Shown here: positions 24,401 to 35,129 of the stretch, piece after piece
How the letters are laid out: every line of letters starts with the position of its first letter
Position numbering within the stretch: the first letter of the stretch is position 1
NCBI GenBank assembly: GCA_947652605.1
Contig: OX393581.1
Coordinates: 48,755,924-48,819,923 of the forward strand
Direction: 5' to 3'
Length of the DNA: 64,000 bases
Source: Elmis aenea
Taxonomy: Eukaryota > Arthropoda > Insecta > Coleoptera > Elmidae
Position numbers and translations under genes: made by a program
The notes under the pieces: model-generated
Database searches by the model: none
What the model was told of the DNA's origin: nothing
What the model saw: only the letters and a program-made list of their open reading frames with translations

Positions 24401-27400
24401 CTGAATATTTTATTGTCGATAAAAATTGGTGCATGGTCTAAAACTAATTCTAAGATGAAAAAAAGTTTAATAAAAGTCATGGGACACTGGATTTTAGCGA
24501 TTTTTGAAATATATGCAGAGTTAAAGTGCCCTTATTTTAAGAGATACAAAAACTTTTTATGGGAAAAAGTTATTTAGAATCCAAAAATAGGGCTAGATTT
24601 AAATATTGACGGTCGAATTCCAATTTAATTTTTTAAGAAATTTTAACATTCAAAAAGTCTGCAACAAACGGAAAAGTTTTTTGCTCAAAAAATTTAATTG
24701 TTGATAAAACTTGGTGCATGGTCTGAAACTAATTTTAAGATAGAAAAAAGCCATAGAACACTGGATTTTAGCGATTTTTGTAATATTCCCAGGGTTAAAG
24801 TGCCCTTATTTTAAGAGATACAAAAACTTTTTATGGGAAAAAGTTATTTAGAATCCAAAAATAGGGCTAGATTTAAATATTGACGGTCGAATTCCAATTT
24901 AATTTTTTAAGAAATTTTAACATTCAAAAAGTCTGCAACAAACGGAAAAGTTTTTTGCTCAAAAAATTTAATTGTTGATAAAACTTGGTGCATGGTCTGA
25001 AACTAATTTTAAGATAGAAAAAAGCCATAGAACACTGGATTTTAGCGATTTTTGTAATATTCCCAGGGTTAAAGTGCCCTTATTTTAAGAGATACAAAAA
25101 CTTTTTATGGGAAAAAGTTATTTAGAATCCAAAAATAGGGCTAGATTTAAATATTGACGGTCGAATTCCAATTTATTTTTTTAAGAAATTTTAACATTCA
25201 AAAAGTCTGCAACAAACGGAAAAGTTTTTTGCTCAAAAAATTTAATTGTTGATAAAACTTGGTGCATGGTCTGAAACTAATTTTAAGATAGAAAAAAGCC
25301 ATAGAACACTGGATTTTAGCGATTTTTGTAATATTCCCAGGGTTAAAGTGCCCTTATTTTAAGAGATACAAAAACTTTTTATGGGAAAAAGTTATTTAGA
25401 ATCCAAAAATAGGGCTAGATTTAAATATTGACGGTCGAATTCCAATTTAATTTTTTAAGAAATTTTAACATTCAAAAAGTCTGCAACAAACGGAAAAGTT
25501 TTTTGCTCAAAAAATTTAATTGTTGATAAAACTTGGTGCATGGTCTGAAACTAATTTTAAGATAGAAAAAAGCCATAGAACACTGGATTTTAGCGATTTT
25601 TGTAATATTCCCAGGGTTAAAGTGCCCTTATTTTAAGACATACAAAAATTTTTTAAAGGAAAAAGTTATTTCGAATTCGAAGCTAGAGCTAAATTTAAAT
25701 TTTGACCGTCAAATTCCAATTTAATTTTGTAAGAAACTTTAACATTCAAAAAGTCTGCAACAAATGGAAAAGTTTTTTTTTGTTATTGATTGCTCAGAAA
25801 TTTAATTGTTGATAAAACTTGGTTCATGGTTCAAAACTAATTTTAAGATGAAAACAGTTTAATAAAAGCCAATGGACACTAGATTTTAGCGATTTTTGAA
25901 ATATTCGCAAGGGTAAAGTACCCTTATTTTAAGAGGTACAAAAAAAGTATAGGAAAAAGTTATTTAGAATACAAAAATAGGACAAAATTTTAATTTTTCA
26001 AAAAATCTAGTGACATATGACTTTTATTAAACTGTTTTATCTTAAAATTGGTTTCAGGCCATGCACCAACTTTTATCGAGAATAAAATTTTCTGATCGAT
26101 AATAAAAAACGTTTCCATTTGTTGCAGACTTTTTGAATGTTAAAATTTCTTAAAAAATTAGAATTGGAATCGACCGTCAAAATAATCTAGCCTTATTTTA
26201 AAATTCTAAGTTTTTCCCATAAACGTTTTTTGAATCTCCTAAAATAAGGGCACTTTAACCCTGCGAATATTTCAAAAATCGCTAAATGCTAGTGTTCTAT
26301 GAATTTTATTAAACTTTTTTTATCTTAAAATTAGTTTTAGACCATGCACCAACTTTTATCAAAAACAAAATTTTCTGAGAAATCAAAATTTTTTTGTTTT
26401 CCATTTGTTGCAGACTTTTTGAAAGGCGCTGTAAATAAATGGGAAAATCGTTTCCTGCAAAGAGACTGGTGCAGATATTTCTTAAAAAGCAATTTTTCTG
26501 CAAAATATAAACGTCTTTTATTTCAACTTCCTCGGTTTTCAAGTGATTGGTTTTCATTTCAAATAAATTTAAACAAAATCACTTATATTGAAGTACTTTT
26601 TGCCAGAATGCAGTTAAATGTATGCATAATAAACTTGTGTATATTTTTGTTTGAACTTAATCCCATAAATAATTCAAACATTTATTTTCTAACAATTACT
26701 TTCCGTCCACATATATTTCCTGTTTATTATTAATCGAAAACTTTTTTCACAGCTTTCCTCGCCTATAAACAATTAATAATGGTTAAATAATAAATATGAA
26801 ATGAAAACAAATCCATCATTTTGCGTTACTAAAATGTATTAAACAAGACGTACAAGTCTAATGACCCAAATCAATCAAGTAATGTAGGAATTTACTTGTG
26901 AGAGCCTTCGCAAAAATGTAGTGAAAATGTAAGTACACACTTTTATACTCGGTAATTATGTACATTACCAATAAATTACTCGTTTACTCAGTAATTTACC
27001 AAGATCATTTCACGTAAAGTATTGTAAAGGAAATTGCTAACAGTAATGACGATACCGTGATGATCATGAAGCTCAGAAACACGTTAAGGCATTTTGTTGG
27101 GACTTAAATAATTGACTAAAAGTTATATAATTTTAATTATTTCCTAGATGAAAAATAAAGATTTTTGTTGTTGCTAAAATAACCGGAATTTAAACGTATT
27201 GAATACTTATATCATTAGGTGCTAAATATGAAAAAAAAATATTGCGAAAGTGAACTAATTGGTTTTCTTTTTTAAATTCCGGAGTTACAAAAACGCCAAC
27301 GGCTCAAAACCTAAAAAATCGAGTTTGCTTATGTTGACAGGGTTTTATGCAATTTTTTCTATGTTACTAAGAATCTGTACAGTGTGGCCTATTTTTGATG

Positions 27401-28961
27401 CCCATACAGGGTATCTCGGTTATTATCAGAGATAGAAAAAAACCAAGTACGTAGTCTCGATTTCTTTTTTCGAGAAAAATTCAATACCGTAAACAGATTT
27501 TTGATATCAAATTTAATTTTCGAAATATAGCCAAAAACCGATTTTTGACACTTTTCCAAAAATGTTAAATATCTCGCTTAAACGAAAAGATAGAGGAAAA
27601 GATAAAGGAAGACTTTTTTGTATGGTTTTTAGTTCCTGATAAGACAGCGATATTCAATCCATAGTAGGCTTTGACTTAAATGGAAAGCTTATTTTTTGCC
27701 GTTTTCAAAAATATATAATTTGCTGATGGTTGCATTTTAAAATAAGAAAGTTAGGTGTAATATATCGGTATAAACATGAGTAAAAAAAAAATGAATATCG
27801 CTATCTTATTAAGGACAAAACACCATGCCAAAAATGTCTTTCAAGTTTTTCTCTATCTTTTCGTTTAAGGGAGATATTCAACATTTTTGAAAATTGCCAA
27901 AAATCGGTTTTTGGCTATATTTCGAAAATTAAAAAAGATATCAAAAATCTGTTTACGGTAATGAATTTCTCTCGAAAAAAGAAATCGAGACTATCTACAT
28001 AGTTTTTTTTAATCTCTGATAATAACCGAGATACCCTGTATGGGCATCGAAAATAGGCCACCCTGTTCATTCAAAACAACAAAAAATTGTTTAAAAAGCG
28101 GTATTTTATTTGATTTAATATTGACGAGGAACGCTTGATGTGGTATATTGTAAACAATAACAGTTGCGAAATTCTATGCGTTTCCATAATGAGGTTTTAT
28201 TAAATTTTCATAATCTTTAATGCAATAAAGTTGTGTTATAATATTTCATTTAAAATTATTGCTCAGTACTTTAGACTTGTATTGTTAAATAACTGGCAGC
28301 ATTAATAATTAGCTGGACATAAACAAGACCATTTATAATTGTTTCAAACCATTTTTTACCCAACTCTTTAAGTATTGTGGTGTTTTTTATTTAATGGACC
28401 AAAAAAAAATATGTAAAAGGTAAACTGCATTGTATTTTATTTTGTTACAAACTGTTCCAGCGCAAAAAAATTAATACAATAATGATTATTTGATGTAAAA
28501 AATATGTTTAATTAGCATATATTTAACGGTCGAAGCTGTAAGTGCTAAAACACAATCCTGTTTAGACTTTTACTTGATCCAAGCACCACTTTTACTTTTC
28601 CAGTCACATAAAATTAACATACACTAAGCTGCCTACGATATGAGTTTCTATCTAACCTTGCAGATATCCAGTTTTCCAGTTGCATATTAATAGTTTTTGC
28701 TTGATTAAGTAATAAAGTACTTTCAAAAAAATCGCTTAATTAAAACGCCGTAAAGTACTTTTACTTTTAAAACAATTAAAACACTAAATTTATCCCATGC
28801 TAGCGTAATTATTAATAAACACATGTCATACGTACTTGTTCGATAGGGTCTAAGGAGGCATCTATTTGTAGTTGTCGCTTGACTAGAGATCTGCTTTCAG
28901 CAGTATTGAAAAAAATTGCTAGGGAGATCAACCCCAAGAACGCCAAGCTGTGGTACCGCAT
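18046..28961 (-). CDS. Gene A: secreted glycine-rich protein, three coding exons, 223 aa
   Basis: Joined from exons 28961-28836, 23304-23203 and 18489-18046 (42 + 34 + 147 codons plus TAA). Seen: an ATG followed by a hydrophobic signal peptide (residues 1 to about 23, LAFLGLISLAIFF core), a dibasic VKR at 27-29, an acidic stretch ending in RDKR (a furin-type site) at about 50-53, a mixed middle (about 54-147) rich in Val, Ile, Lys and Ala, and a tail (about 148-223) made largely of Gly, Ala, Ser and Leu. Donors are GTACGT and GTAAGT; acceptors are TTTTTACAG and TTTCACAG; both introns are phase 0. Introns of 5.5 and 4.7 kb are filled with inverted repeats. Inferred: an extracellular protein released from a proprotein, perhaps in cuticle or another matrix. 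No named family is recognised. The stop in exon 3 gives a natural end, but exons at 15256-15755 are also in phase and could replace it. Confidence 0.75.
19244..19312. repeat. Perfect hairpin
   Basis: ATGCAAGTTGAACTGAAAAAA and its complement (ending AGTTCAACTTGCAT) form a 21-bp stem around a loop of about 27 bases, in gene A intron 2. The loop contains a further small palindrome (CACTCGTACACTTCGTGCACTCG region). Confidence 0.7.
19380..19825. mobile_element. Inverted-repeat element in gene A intron 2
   Basis: Outer ends CCTTCACCT...CTGTCAAATT and AATTTGACAGGTGAAGG; inner arms TTCGACCAATCACAAACTC / AGTTTGTTATTGGACGAAA. GAAAACGCAAATTTGACAGG also occurs twice as a direct repeat (near 19689 and 19800). 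Confidence 0.6.
20612..20976. mobile_element. hAT-like MITE in gene A intron 2
   Basis: Inverted ends CAGTGGCGTACGCA / TGCGTACGCCACTG, next to G-rich and C-rich blocks (GGGGGAG...; CCCCCT). The flanking 8-mers match at only 5 of 8 positions, so the duplication is decayed. Confidence 0.65.
21025..21160. mobile_element. Short MITE with CAGGGTG ends
   Basis: 136 bp flanked by TATA on both sides. Inverted arms of about 44 bp begin CAGGGTGAGGCATCACTTAT and CAGGGCGAGGCATTACTTAT. Confidence 0.75.
21528..23094. mobile_element. Concentric (nested) foldback element
   Basis: TATA-flanked ends CAGGGTGAGTCACGACGGA / TCGTGACTCGCCCTG. Inside lie further paired inverted ends at 21651-21710 / 22911-22970 (CAGGGTGCCCC..., GAACACCCTG) and at 21885 / 22235 (CAGGACGTTTTTGCCTTGG; AAAACGCCCTG). 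The hAT MITE 22461-22891 interrupts the right arm. Matching sequence extends slightly beyond the ends (GTAAATTAAAAGCAA on both sides). Lies in gene A intron 2. Confidence 0.75.
22461..22891. mobile_element. Non-autonomous hAT-type MITE with perfect 8-bp duplication
   Basis: Begins CAGGGCATGAAACCGG and ends CGGTTTCGAGCCCTG. The same 8 bases, CCAAAAAT, flank it at 22453-22460 and 22892-22899. The interior is a run of AACCGGTT-type motifs in both orientations. It sits inside the right arm of the larger foldback 21528-23094. Confidence 0.8.
23203..23304 (-). CDS. Gene A coding exon 2: acidic linker with RDKR site
   Basis: Codes for 34 residues (EVLTDDEDRDKRAVEHK... to GLVFN). The acceptor is ATTTTTACAG and the donor AAT|GTAAGT. 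The exon is 102 nt and symmetric 0-0, so skipping it or splicing it to another exon would keep the frame. The acidic run before RDKR is typical of the residues preceding a furin-type cleavage site. Confidence 0.75.
24340..26430. repeat. 274-bp tandem array with an inverted copy
   Basis: Direct units marked by GTCTGCAACAAACGG start near 24366 (divergent), 24661, 24935, 25210, 25483 and 25757. The middle units are almost identical. From about 25990 to 26430 the same sequence runs in the opposite orientation (CCATTTGTTGCAGACTTTTT twice). Frames at 26309-26733 fall within or beside it and show no gene features. Lies in gene A intron 1. Confidence 0.85.
27380..28065. mobile_element. Foldback element in gene A intron 1
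   Basis: Ends CAGTGTGGCCTATTTTTGAT and ATCGAAAATAGGCCACCCTG. Arms of about 340 bp meet near 27720; GGGTATCTCGGTTATTATCAG is mirrored at 28014-28034. Confidence 0.75.
28836..28961 (-). CDS. Gene A coding exon 1: signal peptide and first dibasic site
   Basis: Codes for 42 residues beginning MRYHSLAFLGL and ending LDPIEQ. The start is chosen because it is the only ATG giving a signal peptide, with probable cleavage near TAES/RS. The donor is CAA|GTACGT. Just 3 bases upstream of the ATG lies CTCTTTTCAG, which looks like a 3' splice site, so the 5' UTR probably begins in a separate upstream exon. Confidence 0.75.
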
Positions 28962-29159
28962 TTTCTGAAAAGAGAATTCGGTTACTGGGAGAATTTCAAC
29001 TTAATTAAACTTTTCATTAACAATTATTGCACTTATTCAAGGCACTGAACACAAATAATCTTCCTTAAAAAAGACGCTCGTTAATTGGAGCTTTTGTTTT
29101 AATTTTTTTAATTGGCACTGATCACTAATTAATTTTTGACGCACACAAAACGGGTCACA

Positions 29160-29520
29160 ATTTTTTTTTCAAATATGGCGCTAAATGATTTCAAAAATGG
29201 CGCCTCGCATGATTTCAAAACAAAAATTAAGAAAGCTGCTTACACTGTGAATGGCGTTTAAAGAGTGAATGTGATAAAGTTTTAAAATTCGTCTTATTTC
29301 TAGCGCGTATGTAGGTCGCTCACTCTCGGCTTCGGCAGTCGAATGTTGGCGCTACGAATGGCGAATGGTTCGCAAGCGGGTCAAGGAGGGTACGTTGGTA
29401 ACCAATCGTTGTCGGCGGGTGACCCCACTTGATACGCCACTGTTTTCGAGATCTTCGGGTTCGTCCACCCTTTGTACTGTTTCGGTTGTTTTTGATCTTG
29501 AACTTGCTCGGATTGCGTAA
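29160..29520 (-). promoter_or_regulatory. Candidate promoter / 5' UTR region of gene A
   Basis: A GC-richer patch 200-560 bases upstream of the gene A ATG. It holds four ATGGCG motifs on the plus strand (29175, 29197, 29251, 29358), which read CGCCAT on the gene strand, containing the GCCAT core known for YY1/Pleiohomeotic. A possible donor AGA|GTGAGC lies near 29311 and could pair with the acceptor just before the ATG (AG at 28966-28965). No clear TATA box was seen. Confidence 0.35.
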
Positions 29521-29983
29521 CTAATTTATCAATAATTTTCCCTCCCAATTAATTTTCAGAAAATTTTTCTGAGCGAAGGGCTCGCCTAAAAATGGCAATT
29601 TACCAGTAAAAAAAAATTGTCATTGGTTGCCAATTAAGGACATTAATAAGTCCTTGTTTTATGGTTAATTTTAAGTGCAATTATTTGAGTTTATAACTGA
29701 TCTAAACATCGCCTCAAAATTTTATGCTTTTGCAATTTATTTCAAAATTGTTTGACCAATTTTGCACTACTTGATTTACTACTATTACTTCGAAATAAGA
29801 AACAATTTTATTAGAGCAAGAGAAACACTTAAAAAATGCGAATTTGTTGAAAAATTTTCGTCAGGTTTGTGTGTGTTTAAAAATCACATATCTGACTCCA
29901 TTTTTGTTCAACTTTAATCTAAACATTGACACAAATTGGCGCTGCTAAAACATTCAAAAAACTCTGAAACTATTTCACAGATC

Positions 29984-30612
29984 CATAGTACGGGTCTAGG
30001 AACATTATTCGCCCACAATTCTTCGCCCACAATTCTTCGCTCACAATTCTTCGCCCAAAATTCTTCGCCTCCACAATACTTCGCCTACACAATTCTTCGC
30101 CCACATTTCTTCGCTTACACAATTCTTCGCCGCCACAATTTTTCGCCGCATACTTGTACAAGCATATCACAAATTTTATTTGTATTTAAATGTGTTTGTT
30201 TTTATTTATAACGTAATTTTTACAGATTATTTTACGTTAGCCTAAAGTGGCTTCTTGTATATTAATACTTCTTCTTTTAATATTACGTTTAAAAATTGCT
30301 AGATAAATAGAGTTATGATTTTGTATCTTGTTTATGTTATTAAAGTATGAATAAATATTAAATTAACCTGGCCTGACCTGACCTAGCCTGACCTAAAGTA
30401 AAATAATCTGGAAAAATTACGTTATAAATAAAAACAATCACATTTACAAACAAAATTTGTGATATGCTTGCATGCGGCGAAAAATTGTAGCGGCAAAGAA
30501 TTGTGGAGGCGAAGAATTGTGTAGGCGAAGAATTGTGGGCGAAGAATTGTGGGCAAAGAATTGTGGAGGCGAAGAATTGTGGGCGAAGAATGTTCCGGAC
30601 AAGCCATGGTAC
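29984..30612. mobile_element. Foldback whose arms are minisatellites
   Basis: Outer marks CCATAGTAC / CCATGGTAC-related with GGAACATT. The left arm has about 10 and the right arm about 8 units of a 14-16 bp repeat (TTCTTCGCCCACAA; GGCGAAGAATTGTG), then a shared inner arm (CAAATTTTATTTGT..., ATAACGTAATTTTTACAGA). The loop (about 30245-30390) has CCTGACCTGACCTAG repeats. Frames at 29936 and 30472 come from the repeat. Confidence 0.75.
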
Positions 30613-30614
30613 AT

Positions 30615-31200
30615 CGTGAGTAGAAAACTTCCTAATCAGTATAATAAATTCACGCTACTTCGCCAGTAGAATATTTTCACAAATTCGTGCTATTTCACCA
30701 GAAGAAAACTTCCTTTACATTGTCACCCATTTCTGCCACTTTTCTCAGTTAAAACAATTATAAACATTGTTGTCAAATCGTGTTGGTTAGCCAGTTAAAA
30801 TTTTTCCAACCATGATCAAAATTTGCCATAAATTCTTTAGCATACAAATTTTTAATAAGTGTCCTGCTTCGTCAGTAGAAAAATTCCTAAAGTGTCTCAC
30901 AAATTCGTGCCACTTTGTCGGTAGAAAAGAATCCTGAATAGCTTCACAAATTCGTAGTGCTTTGGCACTAAATAATTTCCTAAACATTGTCGAAAATTCG
31001 AATGCTTCCGTCAGCAGAAAAATTACCAAACAATATCACAAAATTTTAGTTTTTCTTTGTGTAGAAAAATTCCCTATATACACTCAAAGATTCGTACTAC
31101 TTTGTCAGCTAAAAAATTGTGCCAATACGTGACTACAAAAATTCCTAAACAGTGTTACAAACTCGCAAGACTTCGTCATTTGAAATTTTCCTACTGTCGA
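30615..31200. repeat. Degenerate tandem repeat, about 50 bp
   Basis: The motif (G)TAGAAAA-TTCC..., followed by CACAAATTCGTGC and ACTT(C/T)GTC, recurs about 10 times with spacing near 45-60 bases. It directly adjoins the foldback at 29984-30612. Confidence 0.55.
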
Positions 31201-31204
31201 ATGC

Positions 31205-32815
31205 ACAAACTGCATTCCTGTACATAACTTTACACTGCACTGTTTGTCTTTTTCACAAAACCTAATCATAAACAAATTAACAACGATTTAATTCAAAAAT
31301 ACAAATTAATATGATTCGTCTTCTTGCAAACGTTGAATAACAAATCAAGATTAGTTATTTTAAATTTCTTGTTATATATTTTTATCTTTAGAGTGTTATT
31401 ATTCACAATTAAATACATTATTAAACGAGTATTTTATTCTCATTGAAGTTATAAGTAAAATCTTATTGATTTTAGCGATATTTAAGTTTTGCAAACATTT
31501 ACAGATGAATTCTTCCATGCATTTCTGCACCTTGCATTATTGGTCTACGGACCAAAACTGAAACAAATTACTTTTGATGTTGTAAATCAGAGAAAACACG
31601 CGAAGTTCTGTACTTTTTTTTACCTTCAATAACGTAAGTTTCATGAGAATAATTGTTTATTATGACTGTGTTTGTTATATTGTATTGCGAACCAGTAAAA
31701 TGTATAAAACTGTAACCTACAACGGTTTAAATAAAACGGAAATTAAAAACAAAAGTGATTGCAATATGGTTATATTATCGATTAAAACAAATATTTTTAA
31801 ATTAATAACCTTATAAACTACTTTTACCGCAAGCAATCATAACCATTAAAATTTTTGTGGAATTCCAAACTAGATTGGTTATATAAACGCACTAAAAAGG
31901 TTAATTTTTAACTGATATTTCTGCTGTTTAGGTTACAGAGGCTTTGTCCTAGAAAACAGAACCTTTGTAAGCCAGATGGCATTTTCTTCATTCCAGAGTC
32001 CACAGACTAAATGATGTTTCTAAAACAACTAGGTAATATTGAATATGAATGACAAATTATGCAACTCCTAGCATTGCTGTAACACTTAACAACAAACATC
32101 TAATTAATTTAATGATTTGCAATAATCGTCTATTATTTTAAAGTGTTATGACAATGGAATTGTTATTATTTATCGAAAACGTAAGTTCAAATTTATAGTG
32201 TCGAGGTTAATCGGTAGTTTTAAAAAAATAAATCCTAGTTTAATATTTAATTTTCATCCTAATTTCACAACAGTATTTCCTTTAAATATTTTTATAATTA
32301 GGCACTTAAATGAAATAACAGAAGCTATTGCGCAAACTTACGCACATACATATTTATAATTTATTTATTTTCTTAATCTTCCAAGATCTAAACTCACTGT
32401 TTGTGAAGCTATTTTTCATTTAGAGCACTTACGACATTAGTTAAACGAAATAGTTAAAAAAATCGCTTATCTTGGAGCATATCTAGAGCTGCATCTGTTT
32501 GTCAGTAGGATTCTTAATTACTTAAATATATTGGTTTAGTTTAAAAAACCACTTATTTTAATTGCCAGGAAAATTTCATCTCCATGTCTTTATCAGTATT
32601 GTTGAATCGACTGAAATAAAATTCCTTTGATATCTCAAAACAAAAAACAATGAGCTTAGCACCACTTTCATAATAAACGCTCCATATATTATTATTTAAA
32701 TAATTCAAATAATATTACGAACAGAATGTAACTAGCCTCACCATAAACGGAATAACTGTAGTTGATTGGTACCAGGAAGGTTAAATATTTACTTTGCTAC
32801 CGACTTTAGACAGGA
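31205..32815. other. AT-rich, nothing seen
   Basis: No exon, repeat pair or transposon motif was recognised. Confidence 0.5.
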
Positions 32816-32819
32816 AACA

Positions 32820-32945
32820 TTTGAAATCTGATAAGAAAGTGTTTAGTGGATTTGTTGACTTAGAGAAAGCGCTTGATAAACTGCTAGATCTTAACGGCAT
32901 TGAAAAATATGCAGTGCTCGTGTCTGACTGTCGAAATTAATTTAA
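32820..32945 (+). mobile_element. Tiny LINE RT fragment
   Basis: One frame reads VFSGFVDLEKALDKLLDLNG, resembling the FVDLEKAFD box of LINE reverse transcriptases, and stops after about 34 codons. Nothing recognisable flanks it except the LINE pieces starting 270 bases later. Confidence 0.4.
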
Positions 32946-33214
32946 GTAAATGATAAAAAAAATAATGATTTTTAGGTGTGGATCGTAAATTACGTAAATG
33001 GTTTGACATTCAGAAGGAAGTAAAGCAAACTCTGGCTACTTAATTAATGCACATGTAAATGTATTTGTGAGTGCACTAACTTATGTTAGATTTAAGTGTC
33101 AATTTTGATGAATGCTTACGATAGCGTTATATTTCATTAAAAAGTTAGTTAAGGCCATTTTTACTAATTAGACATGACAACTTAACAACGATGAGTTAGT
33201 TCTAAATCCTGTTA

Positions 33215-33560
33215 GTGGTCTCTAAAGAAAAGACAGAAGAAATGCTCAGGGTGAGTAGAGTAGACATCAGAGCAGCCACAGGACTCGTCGCAGGACACTG
33301 TGGGCTAAACAAACACTTCTACATTATAGGGCTCTCGGAGCGATATATGCAGAGGATTTGGTGAAGAAAAAGAAACTCCTCTTCACGTAATATGCTAATG
33401 TGAAGGATTCACACCCTATCGGTGTAGATTTTTAGGGATGGAAAAAGCCAACCAAGAAGAGTTAAGAAAAACACCCTTAAAGAAAATCCTGGAGTTTTTC
33501 AAAAACAAAGGATTTCTTTGGGGCTATCACCAGAGGAAATTAGTTTAAAAAAAAGATTTA
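33215..33560 (+). mobile_element. LINE 3' fragment (RNase H end), better-preserved relative of 2100-3420
   Basis: Reads SKEKTEEMLRVSRVDIRAAT, GHCGLNKHFYIIGLSER, then a shifted CRGCGE/ETPLHV knuckle region and KTPLKKILEFF. It carries the uninterrupted site corresponding to the mariner insertion at 2388-3270 (a stretch around 33340). Confidence 0.65.
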
Positions 33561-33779
33561 CAACATTTTAATACTTTCGACTAATTACACAGTTCCTACT
33601 TACATAATTTGTCTACAGTTGTACTAGCAGGGAATTTGCCAAATTCCAAGGGTTTGTTTTTGTAATTATTATGGGTAAATAAGTCATATTAACGTAGATT
33701 CTATTTGAAAAACTTACGAAGGATTGTTGAACTAAATACAATACATTGCAAATTTTGTTAAGAAGAAATACCTAATATT

Positions 33780-35125
33780 ATACACCCCATATACAAAAGA
33801 GGAGACCCAAAAGACTGCAGCAATTATCAGGGAGTATCACTATTATGTACTGCACTAAAGGTTTATGAAAGCATTATTAAAAATAAAGTAAGAAATATAG
33901 TAGAAACACAATTAGCAGATGAACAAAGCGGCTTTAGACCAGCTCATAGTGTACATCACCATATATTCACGATGCAGCAAGTCATAGAAACAACTCTAAG
34001 AAAGGGAGAAAATGTGTATTAAGGATTTACAGATATGGAGAAAGCATTTGACATGTTGAATAGGAAGAAAATGTGGAAAGACTTGCAGAATAAAGCAGTA
34101 AATGCTGATATATTGGAGATAATCAAAAGTCTATATAGGACGACGAATAATAAAATTCGAACATGTAACCAAACCTCAGGAAATTTCGTAAATAAACATG
34201 GAGTACGGAAAGAAGGAGTATTAATTGTATTTGTTTACAAGTATCATCGATGAAGTAATAAAACAAAGCTGGAATCAAACGACAAAGTATACAATAGGAT
34301 TTCACAATCTACAACAAGTCAAAATACAAGCTTGTGTATTCGCAGATGATTAGGTGCTGGTAGCTAAGAACGAAAAAGAACTTGAAAAGAATATTACTGT
34401 GTGGGCTGATATAATGAAAGATTACAACTTAATAGCCAATAAGGAGAAAACTAAGGTAATGGCTATCTCCAATAAAGAAAAGAAAATCAACATCAAACTT
34501 GGTGAAGAAATGTTGAGCAAGTAGATGAATTTAAGTATCTTGAAATAATAATACATAGTAAAGGAACACAAGAAAAAGAAATAGGAAATAGGATAAAATC
34601 AGCAACAAGGACATACAACGCGATATATAAAAACGAGATATCAAGAGAAACAAAAATAACAGTATACAATACAATTTACATACCAATATGGGGCTGAGAG
34701 TTGGGTATAATAAAGGACAAAAGAATAGATTACAGGCTGCAGAAATGCGATACTTAAGAAAGTTGGAAGGGGTAAGAAGAGTAGATAAAATAAAAAACGA
34801 ACACATAAGAGATAAATTTAAAATGAAATCACTGAACAGTAATATAGAGATGGAAAAAATTAAACTGGACAGGCCATTTAATACGAATGGACAACACAAG
34901 CCACGTTAAGGAAATATGGAAAGCCAGGAAATAGGTAAAACAAAAGGGGACGACCTAGTACAACCTGGAACAGCGTAGTGGAGATACTAAAACGCAGAGT
35001 AAAAAATGGTAGGAAACAAGAATACTAGCCAGAGAACGAAAAAATGGCGTAACTTTGTTGAAGAGAAGTAATATGAAAAAACAAGCTTCTACACCTACGG
35101 GTAAAAGAGAATAACGATGATGACA
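33780..35125 (+). mobile_element. LINE with near-complete but broken reverse transcriptase
   Basis: Reads PIYKRGDPKDCSNYQGVSLL, a DEQSGFRPAHSVHHHIFTMQ segment, TDMEKAFDMLNRKKMW, a damaged G(V)RKEG box, a catalytic FADD region with an in-frame stop near 34349, ANKEKTKVMAISNKEKK, VDEFKYLEIIIHSKG, AAEMRYLRKLEGVRRVDKI, and a tail with RGRPSTTWN. This is the same broad LINE type as 7430-8722. At least three stops or frameshifts. The endonuclease is not seen. Confidence 0.8.
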
Positions 35126-35129
35126 AATT

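Noticed and set aside
24340..25990. CRISPR-like array
   Set aside because: Units are 274 bp, contiguous and without unique spacers, in a eukaryotic intron.
26309..26733. Open frames of 82 and 129 codons
   Set aside because: They start in the inverted arm of the 274-bp repeat and continue into AT-rich sequence with Phe/Asn/Ile-rich translations.
29936..30211. Repetitive FFAQNSSP/ILR-type frame that might look like a repeat protein
   Set aside because: It is the translation of the minisatellite arm, and the opposite arm gives the complementary frame.
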